A stretch of DNA of 64,000 nt from Streptomyces cinnamoneus. GTDB taxonomy: Bacteria > Actinomycetota > Actinomycetes > Streptomycetales > Streptomycetaceae. The notes beneath the pieces are model-generated. The model saw only the letters and a program-made list of their open reading frames with translations. It was not told where the DNA came from and made no database searches. The stretch lies in the NCBI RefSeq assembly GCF_002939475.1, contig NZ_PKFQ01000001.1, positions 496,001 through 560,000 of the forward strand, in the 5' to 3' direction. Positions 27,514 to 36,061 of the stretch are shown here, in pieces. Within the stretch, counting starts at the first letter, position 1. Each line of letters begins with the position of its first letter. Both the position numbers and the translations under genes were made by a program.

Positions 27514-29169
27514 ATGCGCATCCTCGGAATCAACGCCCTCTTCCACGACCCTGCGGCCGCGCTGGTCGTCGACGGGCGGATCGTCGCGGCCGCGGAAGAG
27601 GAGCGGTTCTCCCGGCGGAAGCACGGCAAGCGCCCCGTACCGTTCGCGGCCTGGGAGCTGCCCCGGCAGGCGGCCGCCTGGTGTCTTGAGCACGCGGGCC
27701 TCACGCCCCGCGACCTGGACGCCGTCGGGTACTCCTACGACCCGGACCTGGCCCGGCCGGCCGGGGCCATGGGCCTCGACGACCCGTGGGACCACCTGCG
27801 GCAGACCTACGCCCGGGAGGCTCCCTCCTTCCTCGCCGACGCGTTGCCGGGCCTGGACGCCGAGCGGGTGCGCTTCGTCCCCCACCACGTGGCGCACGCC
27901 GCGTCCGCGGGGCTCGCCGCCCCGCACCCCGACAGCGCGGTGCTGGTGCTCGACGGGCGGGGGGAGTGCGCCTCGCACCTGGCGGGGCGCTACCGCGCGG
28001 GGACGCTGGAGGTGCTCACCACGCAGGTCCTGCCCCAGTCGCTGGGGCTGGTCTACGAGGAGCTGACCGAGCACCTGGGCTTCCTGCGCAGCAGCGACGA
28101 GTACAAGGTGATGGCGCTGGCGGCCTACGGCAAACCGCGTTTCCTGACCGAGCTGCGGGAGCACATGCACGCGACCGGGGACGGCGGCTTCCACGCGCAC
28201 GCGGTGCCGTGGACGGCGCTCACCGAGCCGCGGCCGCCGGGCCAGGAGTGGACCCAGGACCACGCGGACCTGGCCGCGAGCACCCAGGCGTGCCTGGAGG
28301 AGCTGCTGCTGGACCTGGCGCGGTGGCTGCACGGCCGTACGGGTGCCCGGGCGCTGGCCATGGCCGGCGGGGTGGCGCTCAACTGCGTGGCCAACTCGCG
28401 GATCGCGGCCGAGGGCCCGTTCCGCCACGTGTGGGTGCAGCCGGCCGCCGGTGACGCGGGCACGGCGCTGGGCGCGGCCCTGCACCTGGCGGCGGAGCGG
28501 GGTGAGCCGGCCGCCCCGATGGAGGGCGCGGACCTGGGCCGGGGCTGGTCGGACGAGGAGCTGCGGGGCTGGCTGGAGCGGGCGCGGGTGCCCTATGAGC
28601 GGCCGCCGGACATCGCCGAGGCGGTGGCCGCGGAGCTGGCCCGCGACGGCGTCGTCGCCTGGTTCCAGGGCCGCAGCGAGTACGGGCCCCGGGCGCTGGG
28701 CCACCGGTCGCTGATGGCCCATCCGGGGCGGGCGGAGAACCTGGAACGGCTCAACCACGTCAAGGGGCGGGAGGAGTTCCGGCCGGTGGCGCCGATGGTG
28801 CTCGCCGACCGTGCGGCGGAGATCTTCGAGGGTCCGCTGCCGAGTCCGTACATGCTCTTCGTGCACGACGTGGCCAAGCCGTGGCGCGAGCGCATCCCGG
28901 CCGTCGTCCACGTGGACGGCACCGCCCGGATCCAGACCGTGGACCCCGCGCGGGAGCCGCTGGTGGCCCGGACGCTGGCCGCGTTCGAGCGGCGGACCGG
29001 GCTGCCGGTCGTCGTCAACACCAGCCTCAACACGGCGGGCCGGCCCATGGTCGACGATCCCCGGGACGCCCTGGAGTGCTTCGGCTCCGCGCCGGTGGAC
29101 CTGCTGGCCATCGGCCCGTACGCGGTCCGGCGCGGGCGGGCCTACGGGGGCGGGGAGGAGACGTCATGA
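27514..29169 (+). CDS. carbamoyltransferase (NodU/TobZ family)
   Basis: A 551-residue enzyme of the family that makes carbamoyl-adenylate from carbamoyl phosphate and ATP, then carbamoylates a sugar hydroxyl. The N-terminal Kae1-like domain begins MRILGINALFHDPAAALV and contains the metal-binding HHVAHAAS region (about 125-133). AAYGKPRF and MAGGVALNCVAN follow, and the C-terminal YrdC-like part has GRSEYGPRALGHRSL and HVKGREEFRPVAPM. CGGAG lies ahead of the ATG. Its stop overlaps the GT2 start (ATGA). In this operon the acceptor is presumably a glycan sugar rather than an antibiotic. Confidence 0.9.
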   Translation: MRILGINALFHDPAAALVVDGRIVAAAEEERFSRRKHGKRPVPFAAWELPRQAAAWCLEHAGLTPRDLDAVGYSYDPDLARPAGAMGLDDPWDHLRQTYAREAPSFLADALPGLDAERVRFVPHHVAHAASAGLAAPHPDSAVLVLDGRGECASHLAGRYRAGTLEVLTTQVLPQSLGLVYEELTEHLGFLRSSDEYKVMALAAYGKPRFLTELREHMHATGDGGFHAHAVPWTALTEPRPPGQEWTQDHADLAASTQACLEELLLDLARWLHGRTGARALAMAGGVALNCVANSRIAAEGPFRHVWVQPAAGDAGTALGAALHLAAERGEPAAPMEGADLGRGWSDEELRGWLERARVPYERPPDIAEAVAAELARDGVVAWFQGRSEYGPRALGHRSLMAHPGRAENLERLNHVKGREEFRPVAPMVLADRAAEIFEGPLPSPYMLFVHDVAKPWRERIPAVVHVDGTARIQTVDPAREPLVARTLAAFERRTGLPVVVNTSLNTAGRPMVDDPRDALECFGSAPVDLLAIGPYAVRRGRAYGGGEETS

Positions 29170-30236
29170 GCACCGCGGAGTCGCTGCCGTACGCGGTCGT
29201 CGTACCCACCATCGGCCGTCCGTGCCTCGTGGACTGCTTCCGGGCGCTGGCGGCGGCCGCCGGGCCGCCACCGGTCGAGGTGGTCGTCGTCGACGACCGG
29301 CCGGGGGCCCGGCACACGCGGGCACCGCTGCCCCTGGAGGAGCTGGGGGCTCTGCGCGGCCGCGCCCGGACGCTCCGCAGCGGCGGGCGCGGCCCGGCCG
29401 CGGCGCGCAACGCGGGCTGGCGGACGGTGGGCGCCCCGTGGGTGGTCTTCCTCGACGACGACGTGCGGGTCGGCGCCGCGTGGCGGGCGGAGCTCGCCTG
29501 CGAACTGGCCCGTGCGGCGGCCGACGTGGGCGGGGTGCAGGGGATCATCGAGGTGCCGCTGCCGGACGGGCGGCGGCCCACGGACTGGGAGCGCAACACC
29601 GCCGGTCTGGCCGGGGCCCGCTGGGCGACCGCGGACATGGCCTACCGGCTGGCCGCCCTGACGGCCGTGGGCGGCTTCGACGAGCGGTTCCCCCGGGCGT
29701 TCCGGGAGGACGCCGACCTCGCACTGCGGGTCATGGCCGCCGGCTGGAGGCTGGAGCCGGGTGCCCGGACGACCCGGCATCCGGTGCGGCCGGCGGACCG
29801 CTGGGTGTCGCTGCGCACCCAGGCGGGCAACGCCGACGACGCGCTCATGGTGCGGTTGCACGGCGCCGGCTGGTGGCGGCGGGCCGGGGCGCCGCGCGGA
29901 AGGCTGCGCGGGCACGCGGCGGTCACCGCCGCGGGGGTGGCGGCCGCGGCCCTCGCCCTGAGCGGGCGCCGGAGCGCGGGCGCGGCCGCCGCGGCGGGCT
30001 GGGCGCTGGGGACGGCCGAGTTCGCCCGGTCGCGGATCGCGCCGGGGCCGCGCACCGCGCGGGAGGTCGCGACCATGCTGGCCACCAGCGCCGCCATCCC
30101 GCCGCTGGCCGTCTACCACCGGCTGCGCGGGACGTGGCGGTACCGCGCCGCCCGGCCCCTGCGCGAGCCGTCGGTGCCGCCGCCGGTCGTCGAGGTCCCC
30201 GTACGGTCGGCGCTCCGGGAAGGACCGGTGCCGTGA
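29166..30236 (+). CDS. glycosyltransferase family 2
   Basis: A 356-residue GT-A glycosyltransferase. YAVVVPTIGRPCLVDCF opens the nucleotide-binding fold, VVVVDDRPG and the FLDDDVRVG metal site (DxD, about 97-105) follow, and GGFDERFPRAFREDADLALR (about 175-195) is the acceptor-side ED motif. The C-terminus is Ala-rich with one or two possible membrane-associated helices (AAVTAAGVAAAALALSG), so it may act at the membrane. It overlaps both neighbours by 4 nt (ATGA and GTGA). Confidence 0.85.
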   Translation: MSTAESLPYAVVVPTIGRPCLVDCFRALAAAAGPPPVEVVVVDDRPGARHTRAPLPLEELGALRGRARTLRSGGRGPAAARNAGWRTVGAPWVVFLDDDVRVGAAWRAELACELARAAADVGGVQGIIEVPLPDGRRPTDWERNTAGLAGARWATADMAYRLAALTAVGGFDERFPRAFREDADLALRVMAAGWRLEPGARTTRHPVRPADRWVSLRTQAGNADDALMVRLHGAGWWRRAGAPRGRLRGHAAVTAAGVAAAALALSGRRSAGAAAAAGWALGTAEFARSRIAPGPRTAREVATMLATSAAIPPLAVYHRLRGTWRYRAARPLREPSVPPPVVEVPVRSALREGPVP

Positions 30237-30787
30237 CCGGCGGCCGGCCGCCCGCCGCCGTGCTGTTCGACCGGGACGGCACGCTGGTCGAGGACGTCCC
30301 CTACAACGGCGACCCGGGCCGGGTGACCCCGGTGCCCGGGGCCCGGGCCGCCCTGGCCCTGCTGCGGCGGCACGGCGTGCGCACCGGTGTGGTCACCAAC
30401 CAGTCGGGCGTGGCCCGCGGTCTGCTGACGATGGATCAGGTGCGTCGGGTGAACGAGCGGGTCGAGCGGCTGCTGGGGCCGTTCGACGTGTGGGCGGTGT
30501 GCCCGCACGGACCGGACGACGGCTGCCGGTGCCGCAAGCCGGCACCGGGCCTGGTCCTGGCCGCCGCGGGCGACCTGGGGCTCTCCCCCGCCCGGTGCGC
30601 GGTCGTGGGCGACATCGGCAGCGACATGGCGGCGGCCGCGGCCGCCGGGGCCCTGGGCGTGCTGGTGCCGACCTCGGTGACGCGCCCCGAGGAGGTGCGG
30701 CGGGCCGCGCACCGGGCGCCGGACCTCCTGGCCGCGGTGCGTGGCCTGCTGGGCGCCGGCCGGCCGGCGGAACGGAGTCCGCGGTGA
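30233..30787 (+). CDS. gmhB: HAD-IIIA phosphatase, GmhB-like heptose-bisphosphate phosphatase
   Basis: A 184-residue HAD-IIIA enzyme. FDRDGTLVEDVPYN (about 12-25) holds the nucleophile Asp, VTNQSGVARG the Thr/Ser motif, CPHGPDDGCRCRKPAPG the zinc-binding Cys/His loop typical of GmhB, and VVGDIGSDM the last Asp pair. GmhB removes the 7-phosphate of heptose 1,7-bisphosphate. GTG start overlapping the GT2 stop. With GmhA and HldE in the same operon the heptose assignment is strong. Confidence 0.88.
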   Translation: MTGGRPPAAVLFDRDGTLVEDVPYNGDPGRVTPVPGARAALALLRRHGVRTGVVTNQSGVARGLLTMDQVRRVNERVERLLGPFDVWAVCPHGPDDGCRCRKPAPGLVLAAAGDLGLSPARCAVVGDIGSDMAAAAAAGALGVLVPTSVTRPEEVRRAAHRAPDLLAAVRGLLGAGRPAERSPR

Positions 30788-31821
30788 AGGCGCTGGTGGC
30801 ACGCCTGGACAGCTTCGGCGACGTGCTGCTCGCCGGGCCGGCGGTGCGCGCCGTGGCCGCGCGCGCCCGGCACACGACGCTGCTGTGCGGCCCGCGCGGC
30901 GCCCCGGCCGCGCGCATGCTGCCGGGGGTCGACGAGGTGATCGTGTGGGACGCGCCCTGGGTGGGCCTCGACCCTCCGGCCGTCGACCGCGGCGACGTCG
31001 GCCGCCTCGTCGAGCGGGTCGCGCGGCGGGCCCCGGACGTCGCCGTGGTGCTGACGTCGTTCCACCAGAGCCCGCTGCCCACGGCGTTGCTGCTGCGGAT
31101 GGCGGGGGCCGGGCGCCTGGCGGCCGACTGCGAGGACTATCCGGGTTCGCTGCTGGACGTGCGGCACCGCCGTGCGCCGCACCGGCACGAGGTGCTCGCG
31201 GCCCTGGACGTGGCCGCGGCGGCGGGTTTCCCGCTGCCGGAGGGGGACGACGGGCGGCTGGCCGTGCGCCGGCCGCCGGCCCCCGACGCCCTGGTGGGCG
31301 GGGCCGGGTACGTGGTCGTGCACCCGGGCGCGGCGGTGCCCGCCCGGCGGTGGGGGCGGGAGCGGTGCGCGGCCGCGGTGCGGCTGCTGGTGCGCGCCGG
31401 CTACCGGGTCGTGGTCACCGGCGGCCGCGGGGAGCGCGGGCTGACGGCGGCCGTGGCCGCCGGGGGCGCCCTCGACCTGGGCGGGCGCACCGGCCCCGCC
31501 GAGCTGGCCGGGGTGCTGTCCCGGGCGGCCGCGGTGGTGGTCGGCAACACCGGGCCCGCCCACCTGGCGGCCGCCGTGGGCACGCCCGTGGTGTCGCTGT
31601 TCGCCCCCGTGGTGCCGGCCGAGCGGTGGGCCCCGTACGGCGTGCCCCATGTGCTCCTCGGCGACGAGCGGGCCCCCTGCGCCAGCAGCCGGGCCCGGGT
31701 CTGCCCCGTCGCCGGGCACCCCTGCCTGAGCGGGGTGTCGCCCGAGGACGTGCTGGCCGCCGTGGAGAAGCTGACCGGGCGGACGCCCGGTCTCGACCCC
31801 TGTCTGGAGCGGACGCCATGA
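30784..31821 (+). CDS. glycosyltransferase family 9 (heptosyltransferase-like), first copy
   Basis: A 345-residue GT-B enzyme of the ADP-heptose:LPS heptosyltransferase family. LVARLDSFGDVLLAGPAVRA is the N-terminal acceptor loop, VVHPGAAVPARRWG the start of the donor domain (about 180), and VVGNTGPAHLAAAVGTPVVS the conserved donor-binding stretch (about 255-275). Several Cys near the C-terminus (PCASSRARVCPVAGHPC) resemble the Cys-rich tail of some GT9 proteins. GTG start overlaps the gmhB stop. It very likely uses the ADP-heptose made by this operon. Confidence 0.88.
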   Translation: MKALVARLDSFGDVLLAGPAVRAVAARARHTTLLCGPRGAPAARMLPGVDEVIVWDAPWVGLDPPAVDRGDVGRLVERVARRAPDVAVVLTSFHQSPLPTALLLRMAGAGRLAADCEDYPGSLLDVRHRRAPHRHEVLAALDVAAAAGFPLPEGDDGRLAVRRPPAPDALVGGAGYVVVHPGAAVPARRWGRERCAAAVRLLVRAGYRVVVTGGRGERGLTAAVAAGGALDLGGRTGPAELAGVLSRAAAVVVGNTGPAHLAAAVGTPVVSLFAPVVPAERWAPYGVPHVLLGDERAPCASSRARVCPVAGHPCLSGVSPEDVLAAVEKLTGRTPGLDPCLERTP

Positions 31822-32780
31822 GGATCCTGCTGTGGCACGTGCACGGTTCGTGGACGACGGCGTTCGTCCAGGGCCCGCACACCTATCTGGTGCCGGTGAC
31901 CCCGGAGCGGGGGCCCGACGGCCTCGGCCGCGCCCGCACCTTCGACTGGCCTGAGTCCGTGGTCGAACTGCCGCCGGAGCGCCTGCGCGACGCCGACGTC
32001 GACCTGCTGGTCCTCCAGCGGCCCCACGAGTTCGACCTGGCCCGGCGGTGGCTGGGCCGGCGGCCGGGCCTGGACGTGCCCACCGTGTACCTGGAGCACA
32101 ACGCGCCCGGCGGTCCCGTGCCGGACACCCGGCACCCGGCCGCCGGCCGGCCCGGGCTGACCGTCGTGCACGTCACCCACTTCAACCGGCTGATGTGGGA
32201 CTGCGGCGCCACGCCCACCACCGTCGTCGAGCACGGCGTCGTCGACCCGGGCCCGCTGTGGACCGGCACTCTGGAGCGGGCCGCCGTCGTCGTCAACGAG
32301 CCGCTGCGGCGGGGCCGTACGACCGGCACCGACCTGCTGGAGTACTTCTCGCGGGCCGCACCGCTCGACGTCTTCGGCATGGGCACCGACGGCCTGGCCG
32401 AGCGGCTCGGCCTGGCGGCCGACCGCTGCCGGGCCGGGGAACTCGTCCAGCGCGACCTCCACGGCGCGCTGGCCCGGCGCCGGGTGTACCTGCACCCGGT
32501 GCGGTGGACGTCGCTGGGACTGTCCCTGCTGGAGGCCATGCACCTGGGCATGCCCGTGGTGGCGCTGGCCACCACCGAGGTGACCGAGGCCGTGCCGGCG
32601 GGCGCCGGCGTGGTCTCCAACCGGCTGGAGGTGCTGCACGACGCCGTCCGCGGCTTCCTCGCCGAGCCCGAGCGCGCCCGGGAGACCGGGCGGGCGGCGC
32701 GCGCGGCGGCTCTCGCCCGCTACGGGCTGCCCCGGTTCCTGGACGACTGGGACCGGCTGATCAAGGAGGTGACCCGATGA
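31818..32780 (+). CDS. GT4-type glycosyltransferase (divergent)
   Basis: A 320-residue GT-B-like protein. The N-terminal part reads MRILLWHVHGSWTTAFVQGP and the middle has LEHNAPGG and VTHFNRLMWDCG. The donor-domain signature YLHPVRWTSLGLSLLEAMHLGMPVVALATTE gives the EX7E-like arrangement (about 225-260). It is shorter than common GT4 enzymes. An ATGA overlap joins it to the GT9 gene, and its stop overlaps the next GT4 start. Donor unknown. Confidence 0.75.
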   Translation: MRILLWHVHGSWTTAFVQGPHTYLVPVTPERGPDGLGRARTFDWPESVVELPPERLRDADVDLLVLQRPHEFDLARRWLGRRPGLDVPTVYLEHNAPGGPVPDTRHPAAGRPGLTVVHVTHFNRLMWDCGATPTTVVEHGVVDPGPLWTGTLERAAVVVNEPLRRGRTTGTDLLEYFSRAAPLDVFGMGTDGLAERLGLAADRCRAGELVQRDLHGALARRRVYLHPVRWTSLGLSLLEAMHLGMPVVALATTEVTEAVPAGAGVVSNRLEVLHDAVRGFLAEPERARETGRAARAAALARYGLPRFLDDWDRLIKEVTR

Positions 32781-33991
32781 GGATCGCCATGGTGTCCGAG
32801 CACGCGAGCCCGCTCGCCGCGCTCGGCGGCCCCGACGCGGGCGGTCAGAACGTGTACGTGGCCCGGCTGGCCGAGCTCCTGGCCCGCCGCGGTCACGAGG
32901 TGACCGTCCACACCCGCAGGGACGACGCGGCGCTGCCCGACCGGGTGCCGCTGCCCTGCGGGGTGGTCGTCGAGCACGTACCGGCCGGCCCGGCCCGGGT
33001 GCTGCCCAAGGACGAACTCCTCGGTCACATGACCGAGTTCGGCAACCACCTCGCGCGGGTGTGGGACCGTGAGCGGCCCGACGTCGTGCACGCCCACTTC
33101 TGGATGTCCGGCATGGCCTCGCTGCTGGGCTGCCGGGGGCTGGGGACGCCCGTCGTGCAGACCTTCCACGCGCTGGGCACCGTCAAGCGGCGCCACCAGG
33201 GCACGGCGGACACCAGCCCGGCCGAACGCCTGGACGCCGAGCGGCGGATCGCCGCCTCCTGCGCCCGGGTGCTGGCCACCTGCTCCGACGAGGTGCGCGA
33301 GCTGGGCCGGATGGGCGTCGCCCCCGACCGCTGCTCGGTGGTGCCTTGCGGGGTGGACACCGAACACTTCGCGGCCCGCGGCCGGATAGCCCTGGCCCCG
33401 GGCCGGCGGGCCCGGCACCGGCTGCTGTGCGTGGGGCGCCTCGTCCCCCGCAAGGGCGTGGACCTGGCCGTGCGCGCCCTGGCCCGGATACCGGACGCCG
33501 AGCTGCTGGTGGCCGGGGGTCCGCCCAGGGACGGGCTGGTGCACGACCCGGAGGCGATGCGGCTGCTGGCGCTCGCCCGCCGGCTGCGCGTGGCCGACCG
33601 CCTGGTGCTGCTGGGGTGCGTGCCGCACGAGGAGATGCCCGCGCTGATCCGCAGCGCGGACGTGGTGCTGTGCACCCCGGTCTACGAGCCGTTCGGCATC
33701 GTGCCCCTGGAGGCGATGGCGTGCGGCGTGCCGGTGGTCGCCACGGACGTCGGCGGGCACCGCGACACCGTGGCGCACGGCGTGACCGGGCTGCTGGTGC
33801 CGCCGGGCGAGCCGGACGGGCTCGCCGGCGCGGTGCGCGAGCTGCTGGGCCACCCCGAGCGCCTGGAGTCCTTCGGCCGGGCCGGCCGGACGCGGGTGAT
33901 CGCCCGTTTCACCTGGGATCAGGTGGCGGACGGCGTGGAGCGCGTCTACGACCGGGTCGCCGGCCCCGTCCCGTCAGGAGTGCCGCGATGA
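32777..33991 (+). CDS. GT4 glycosyltransferase
   Basis: A 404-residue GT-B retaining glycosyltransferase. The N-terminal fold opens with SEHASPLAALGGPDAGGQNVY (Gly-rich loop), VVHAHFWMSG follows, then VPCGVDTEHF, LLCVGRLVPRKGVDLAVRAL, and the EPFGIVPLEAMACGVPVVAT EX7E motif near residue 313. The layout resembles sucrose-phosphate-synthase/MshA-like GT4 enzymes. A strong AAGGAGGTGA lies just ahead of the ATG, inside the previous gene's end. Its stop overlaps the gmhA start. It likely extends the heptose-containing glycan. Confidence 0.88.
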   Translation: MRIAMVSEHASPLAALGGPDAGGQNVYVARLAELLARRGHEVTVHTRRDDAALPDRVPLPCGVVVEHVPAGPARVLPKDELLGHMTEFGNHLARVWDRERPDVVHAHFWMSGMASLLGCRGLGTPVVQTFHALGTVKRRHQGTADTSPAERLDAERRIAASCARVLATCSDEVRELGRMGVAPDRCSVVPCGVDTEHFAARGRIALAPGRRARHRLLCVGRLVPRKGVDLAVRALARIPDAELLVAGGPPRDGLVHDPEAMRLLALARRLRVADRLVLLGCVPHEEMPALIRSADVVLCTPVYEPFGIVPLEAMACGVPVVATDVGGHRDTVAHGVTGLLVPPGEPDGLAGAVRELLGHPERLESFGRAGRTRVIARFTWDQVADGVERVYDRVAGPVPSGVPR

Positions 33992-34593
33992 CCGTCACCC
34001 GCACCACCACCCACGACGCCGCCCTGGCCGGCGGCGACCACTGCGGCCGGCTGCTGGCGGCCCTGGAACGGTTCCGCGCGCAGGAGGCGGCCGTCGCCCA
34101 GCGCTGGGGGGCGCACCTGGCGGCCACCCTCGCCTCGGGCGGCCGGCTGCTCGCCGCGGGCAACGGCGGCAGCGCCGCGCAGGCCCAGCACCTGACGGCC
34201 GAGCTGGTCGGCCGCTACCGCGAGGACCGGCCGCCGTTCTCGGCCCTCGCCCTGCACACCGACACCTCCAGCTGCACCGCCATCGTCAACGACTACGGGG
34301 CCGACGAGCTGTTCGCCCGTCAGGTGCGCGCCCACGCCCGTCCCGGGGACGTGCTGATCCTGCTCTCGACGAGCGGGGCCAGCCCGAACCTGCTGTGCGC
34401 GGCCGCGGCGGGCCGCGCGGCGGCCGCGGAGGTGTGGTCGCTGACCGGGCCCGCGCCCAACCCGCTGGCCGACCTCGGCGACGAGCGGCTGTGCGTGGAG
34501 GCCGCCACGACCGCGACCGTCCAGGAACTGCACCTGGTGGCGGTGCACATGATGTGCGACGCCTTCGACTCGGCGCTCGGCACCGGGCCGTGA
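33988..34593 (+). CDS. gmhA: phosphoheptose isomerase (GmhA)
   Basis: A 201-residue SIS-domain enzyme that converts sedoheptulose 7-phosphate to heptose 7-phosphate. AAGNGGSAAQAQHLTAELVG (about 57-76) is the GmhA signature for the phosphate site, ILLSTSGASPN the second Ser/Thr loop, and VQELHLVAVHMMCDAFD holds the active-site Glu/His helix. CAGGAG lies 8 nt before the ATG. First step of nucleotide-heptose synthesis, located with HldE, GmhB and GT9 genes. Confidence 0.92.
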   Translation: MTVTRTTTHDAALAGGDHCGRLLAALERFRAQEAAVAQRWGAHLAATLASGGRLLAAGNGGSAAQAQHLTAELVGRYREDRPPFSALALHTDTSSCTAIVNDYGADELFARQVRAHARPGDVLILLSTSGASPNLLCAAAAGRAAAAEVWSLTGPAPNPLADLGDERLCVEAATTATVQELHLVAVHMMCDAFDSALGTGP

Positions 34594-34624
34594 CCCGCGA
34601 AGCCCGGGCAGGAAAGGGGACCTC

Positions 34625-36061
34625 ATGAGTACCGGGACACCGCTGCTGGTCGTCGGCGACGCCCTCCTCGACCGCGACCTGGTCGGCACGGCGGAACGCC
34701 TGGCCCCCGACGCGCCCGTGCCCGTGCTGGACGGCTGCCGGGAGCTGCTGCGCCCCGGCGGCGCGGCGCTGGCCGCCCTGCTGGCCGCCCGCGCGGGCCG
34801 GTCCGTCACGCTCGTCGCCCCCCTGGGCACGGACGCGGCGAGCCGGCAGGTGCGGGCGTTGCTCGAACCGCTGGTGACGCTGGTGACGCTGCCCCTGGAC
34901 GGTCCGCTGCCGGAGAAGACCCGGGTGATGGCCGGCGGACGGCCGGTGGTGCGGCTCGACCAGGGCACGGGCCGGGCGGCGGGCCCCTGCGAGAGGGCCC
35001 TGCGGGCCGTGGCCGAGGCGCCCGCCGTGCTGGTGGCCGACTACGCGCGGGGCGCGGCCGAGGTCCTGCGGGAGGTGCTGGCCGCGTGCGCCCCGCACAC
35101 GGCGCTGGTCTGGGACCCGCATCCGCGCGGCGGGCCCCCGGTGCCGGGGGCCCGGCTGGTGACGCCCACCGGGGAGGAGGCCCGGCGGTTCGCGGGCGAC
35201 GGGGCGGCCGACGGCGACTCGCTCGGCGCGGTGGCCCGCACGGCGGCGGAGCTGGTGCGGCGCTGGCGGGCGGTGTCCGTGGCGGTGACCCTGGGCCGGC
35301 GCGGGGCGCTGCTGTGCCAGGGGGACGGTCCCCTGGTGGTGCCTGCCGCCTCCCAGCACTCGGGGGACGCGTGCGGCGCCGGGGACTGCTTCGCCGCCAC
35401 GGCGGCCGGGCTGCTCGGCGACGGCGCCCTGCCGGCCGAGGCCGTCCAGGGGGCGGTGGCGGCGGCGACCCGGTACGTGGCCGAGGGCGGTGCGCGGACC
35501 GCCACCACGGGTCCCTCCTCCACCGCCGTGCCCGGCGTCCCGGTCCCGGAGGCCGACGCCCTGCACCTGGCGCGGCGGGTGCGGGCCGCCTCGGGCACGG
35601 TGGTCGCCGCGGGCGGCTGCTTCGACCTGCTGCACGCCGGGCACGTGAGCCTGCTCCAGCAGGCCCGGGGCCTCGGCGACTGCCTGATCGTGTGCCTGAA
35701 CTCCGACGCCTCGGTGCGCCGGCGCAAGGGCGAGGGGCGGCCGTTCACCCCCTTGCGCGACCGGATCCGGGTGCTCCAGGCACTCCAGTGCGTCGACGCC
35801 GTCGCCGTGTTCGAGGAGGACACCCCCGAGGGGCTGCTCTCGCGGCTGCGCCCGCACGTCTGGGTCAAGGGCGGCGACTACGCCGTGGAGCAGCTTCCGG
35901 AGGCCGCTCAGCTCGCGTCCTGGGGCGGCCAGGCCGTGCTCCTGCCCTATCTCGACGGCCGCTCCAGCACGCTGCTGGCCACGCGGGCGGCGGCGGGCCT
36001 GGCCGCGGCGCGGCGCACCACCGCCCCGGCCGGCGCCTCCCCACCGGTGGAGCGGCGGTGA
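34625..36061 (+). CDS. hldE: bifunctional heptose kinase/adenylyltransferase (HldE/RfaE)
   Basis: A 478-residue two-domain enzyme. The ribokinase/PfkB domain (1 to about 310) has [25 protein letters not shown] and the catalytic GDACGAGDCFAA (about 250-261). The nucleotidyltransferase domain (about 325-460) has GCFDLLHAGHVSLLQQA (HxGH) and the GRSSTLL end. It phosphorylates heptose 7-phosphate at O1 and adenylylates heptose 1-phosphate to ADP-heptose. Both active sites look intact. AAAGGGG is before the ATG, and its stop overlaps the second GT9 gene. An adenylyl (not guanylyl) enzyme points to ADP-heptose. Confidence 0.92.
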   Translation: MSTGTPLLVVGDALLDRDLVGTAERLAPDAPVPVLDGCRELLRPGGAALAALLAARAGRSVTLVAPLGTDAASRQVRALLEPLVTLVTLPLDGPLPEKTRVMAGGRPVVRLDQGTGRAAGPCERALRAVAEAPAVLVADYARGAAEVLREVLAACAPHTALVWDPHPRGGPPVPGARLVTPTGEEARRFAGDGAADGDSLGAVARTAAELVRRWRAVSVAVTLGRRGALLCQGDGPLVVPAASQHSGDACGAGDCFAATAAGLLGDGALPAEAVQGAVAAATRYVAEGGARTATTGPSSTAVPGVPVPEADALHLARRVRAASGTVVAAGGCFDLLHAGHVSLLQQARGLGDCLIVCLNSDASVRRRKGEGRPFTPLRDRIRVLQALQCVDAVAVFEEDTPEGLLSRLRPHVWVKGGDYAVEQLPEAAQLASWGGQAVLLPYLDGRSSTLLATRAAAGLAAARRTTAPAGASPPVERR

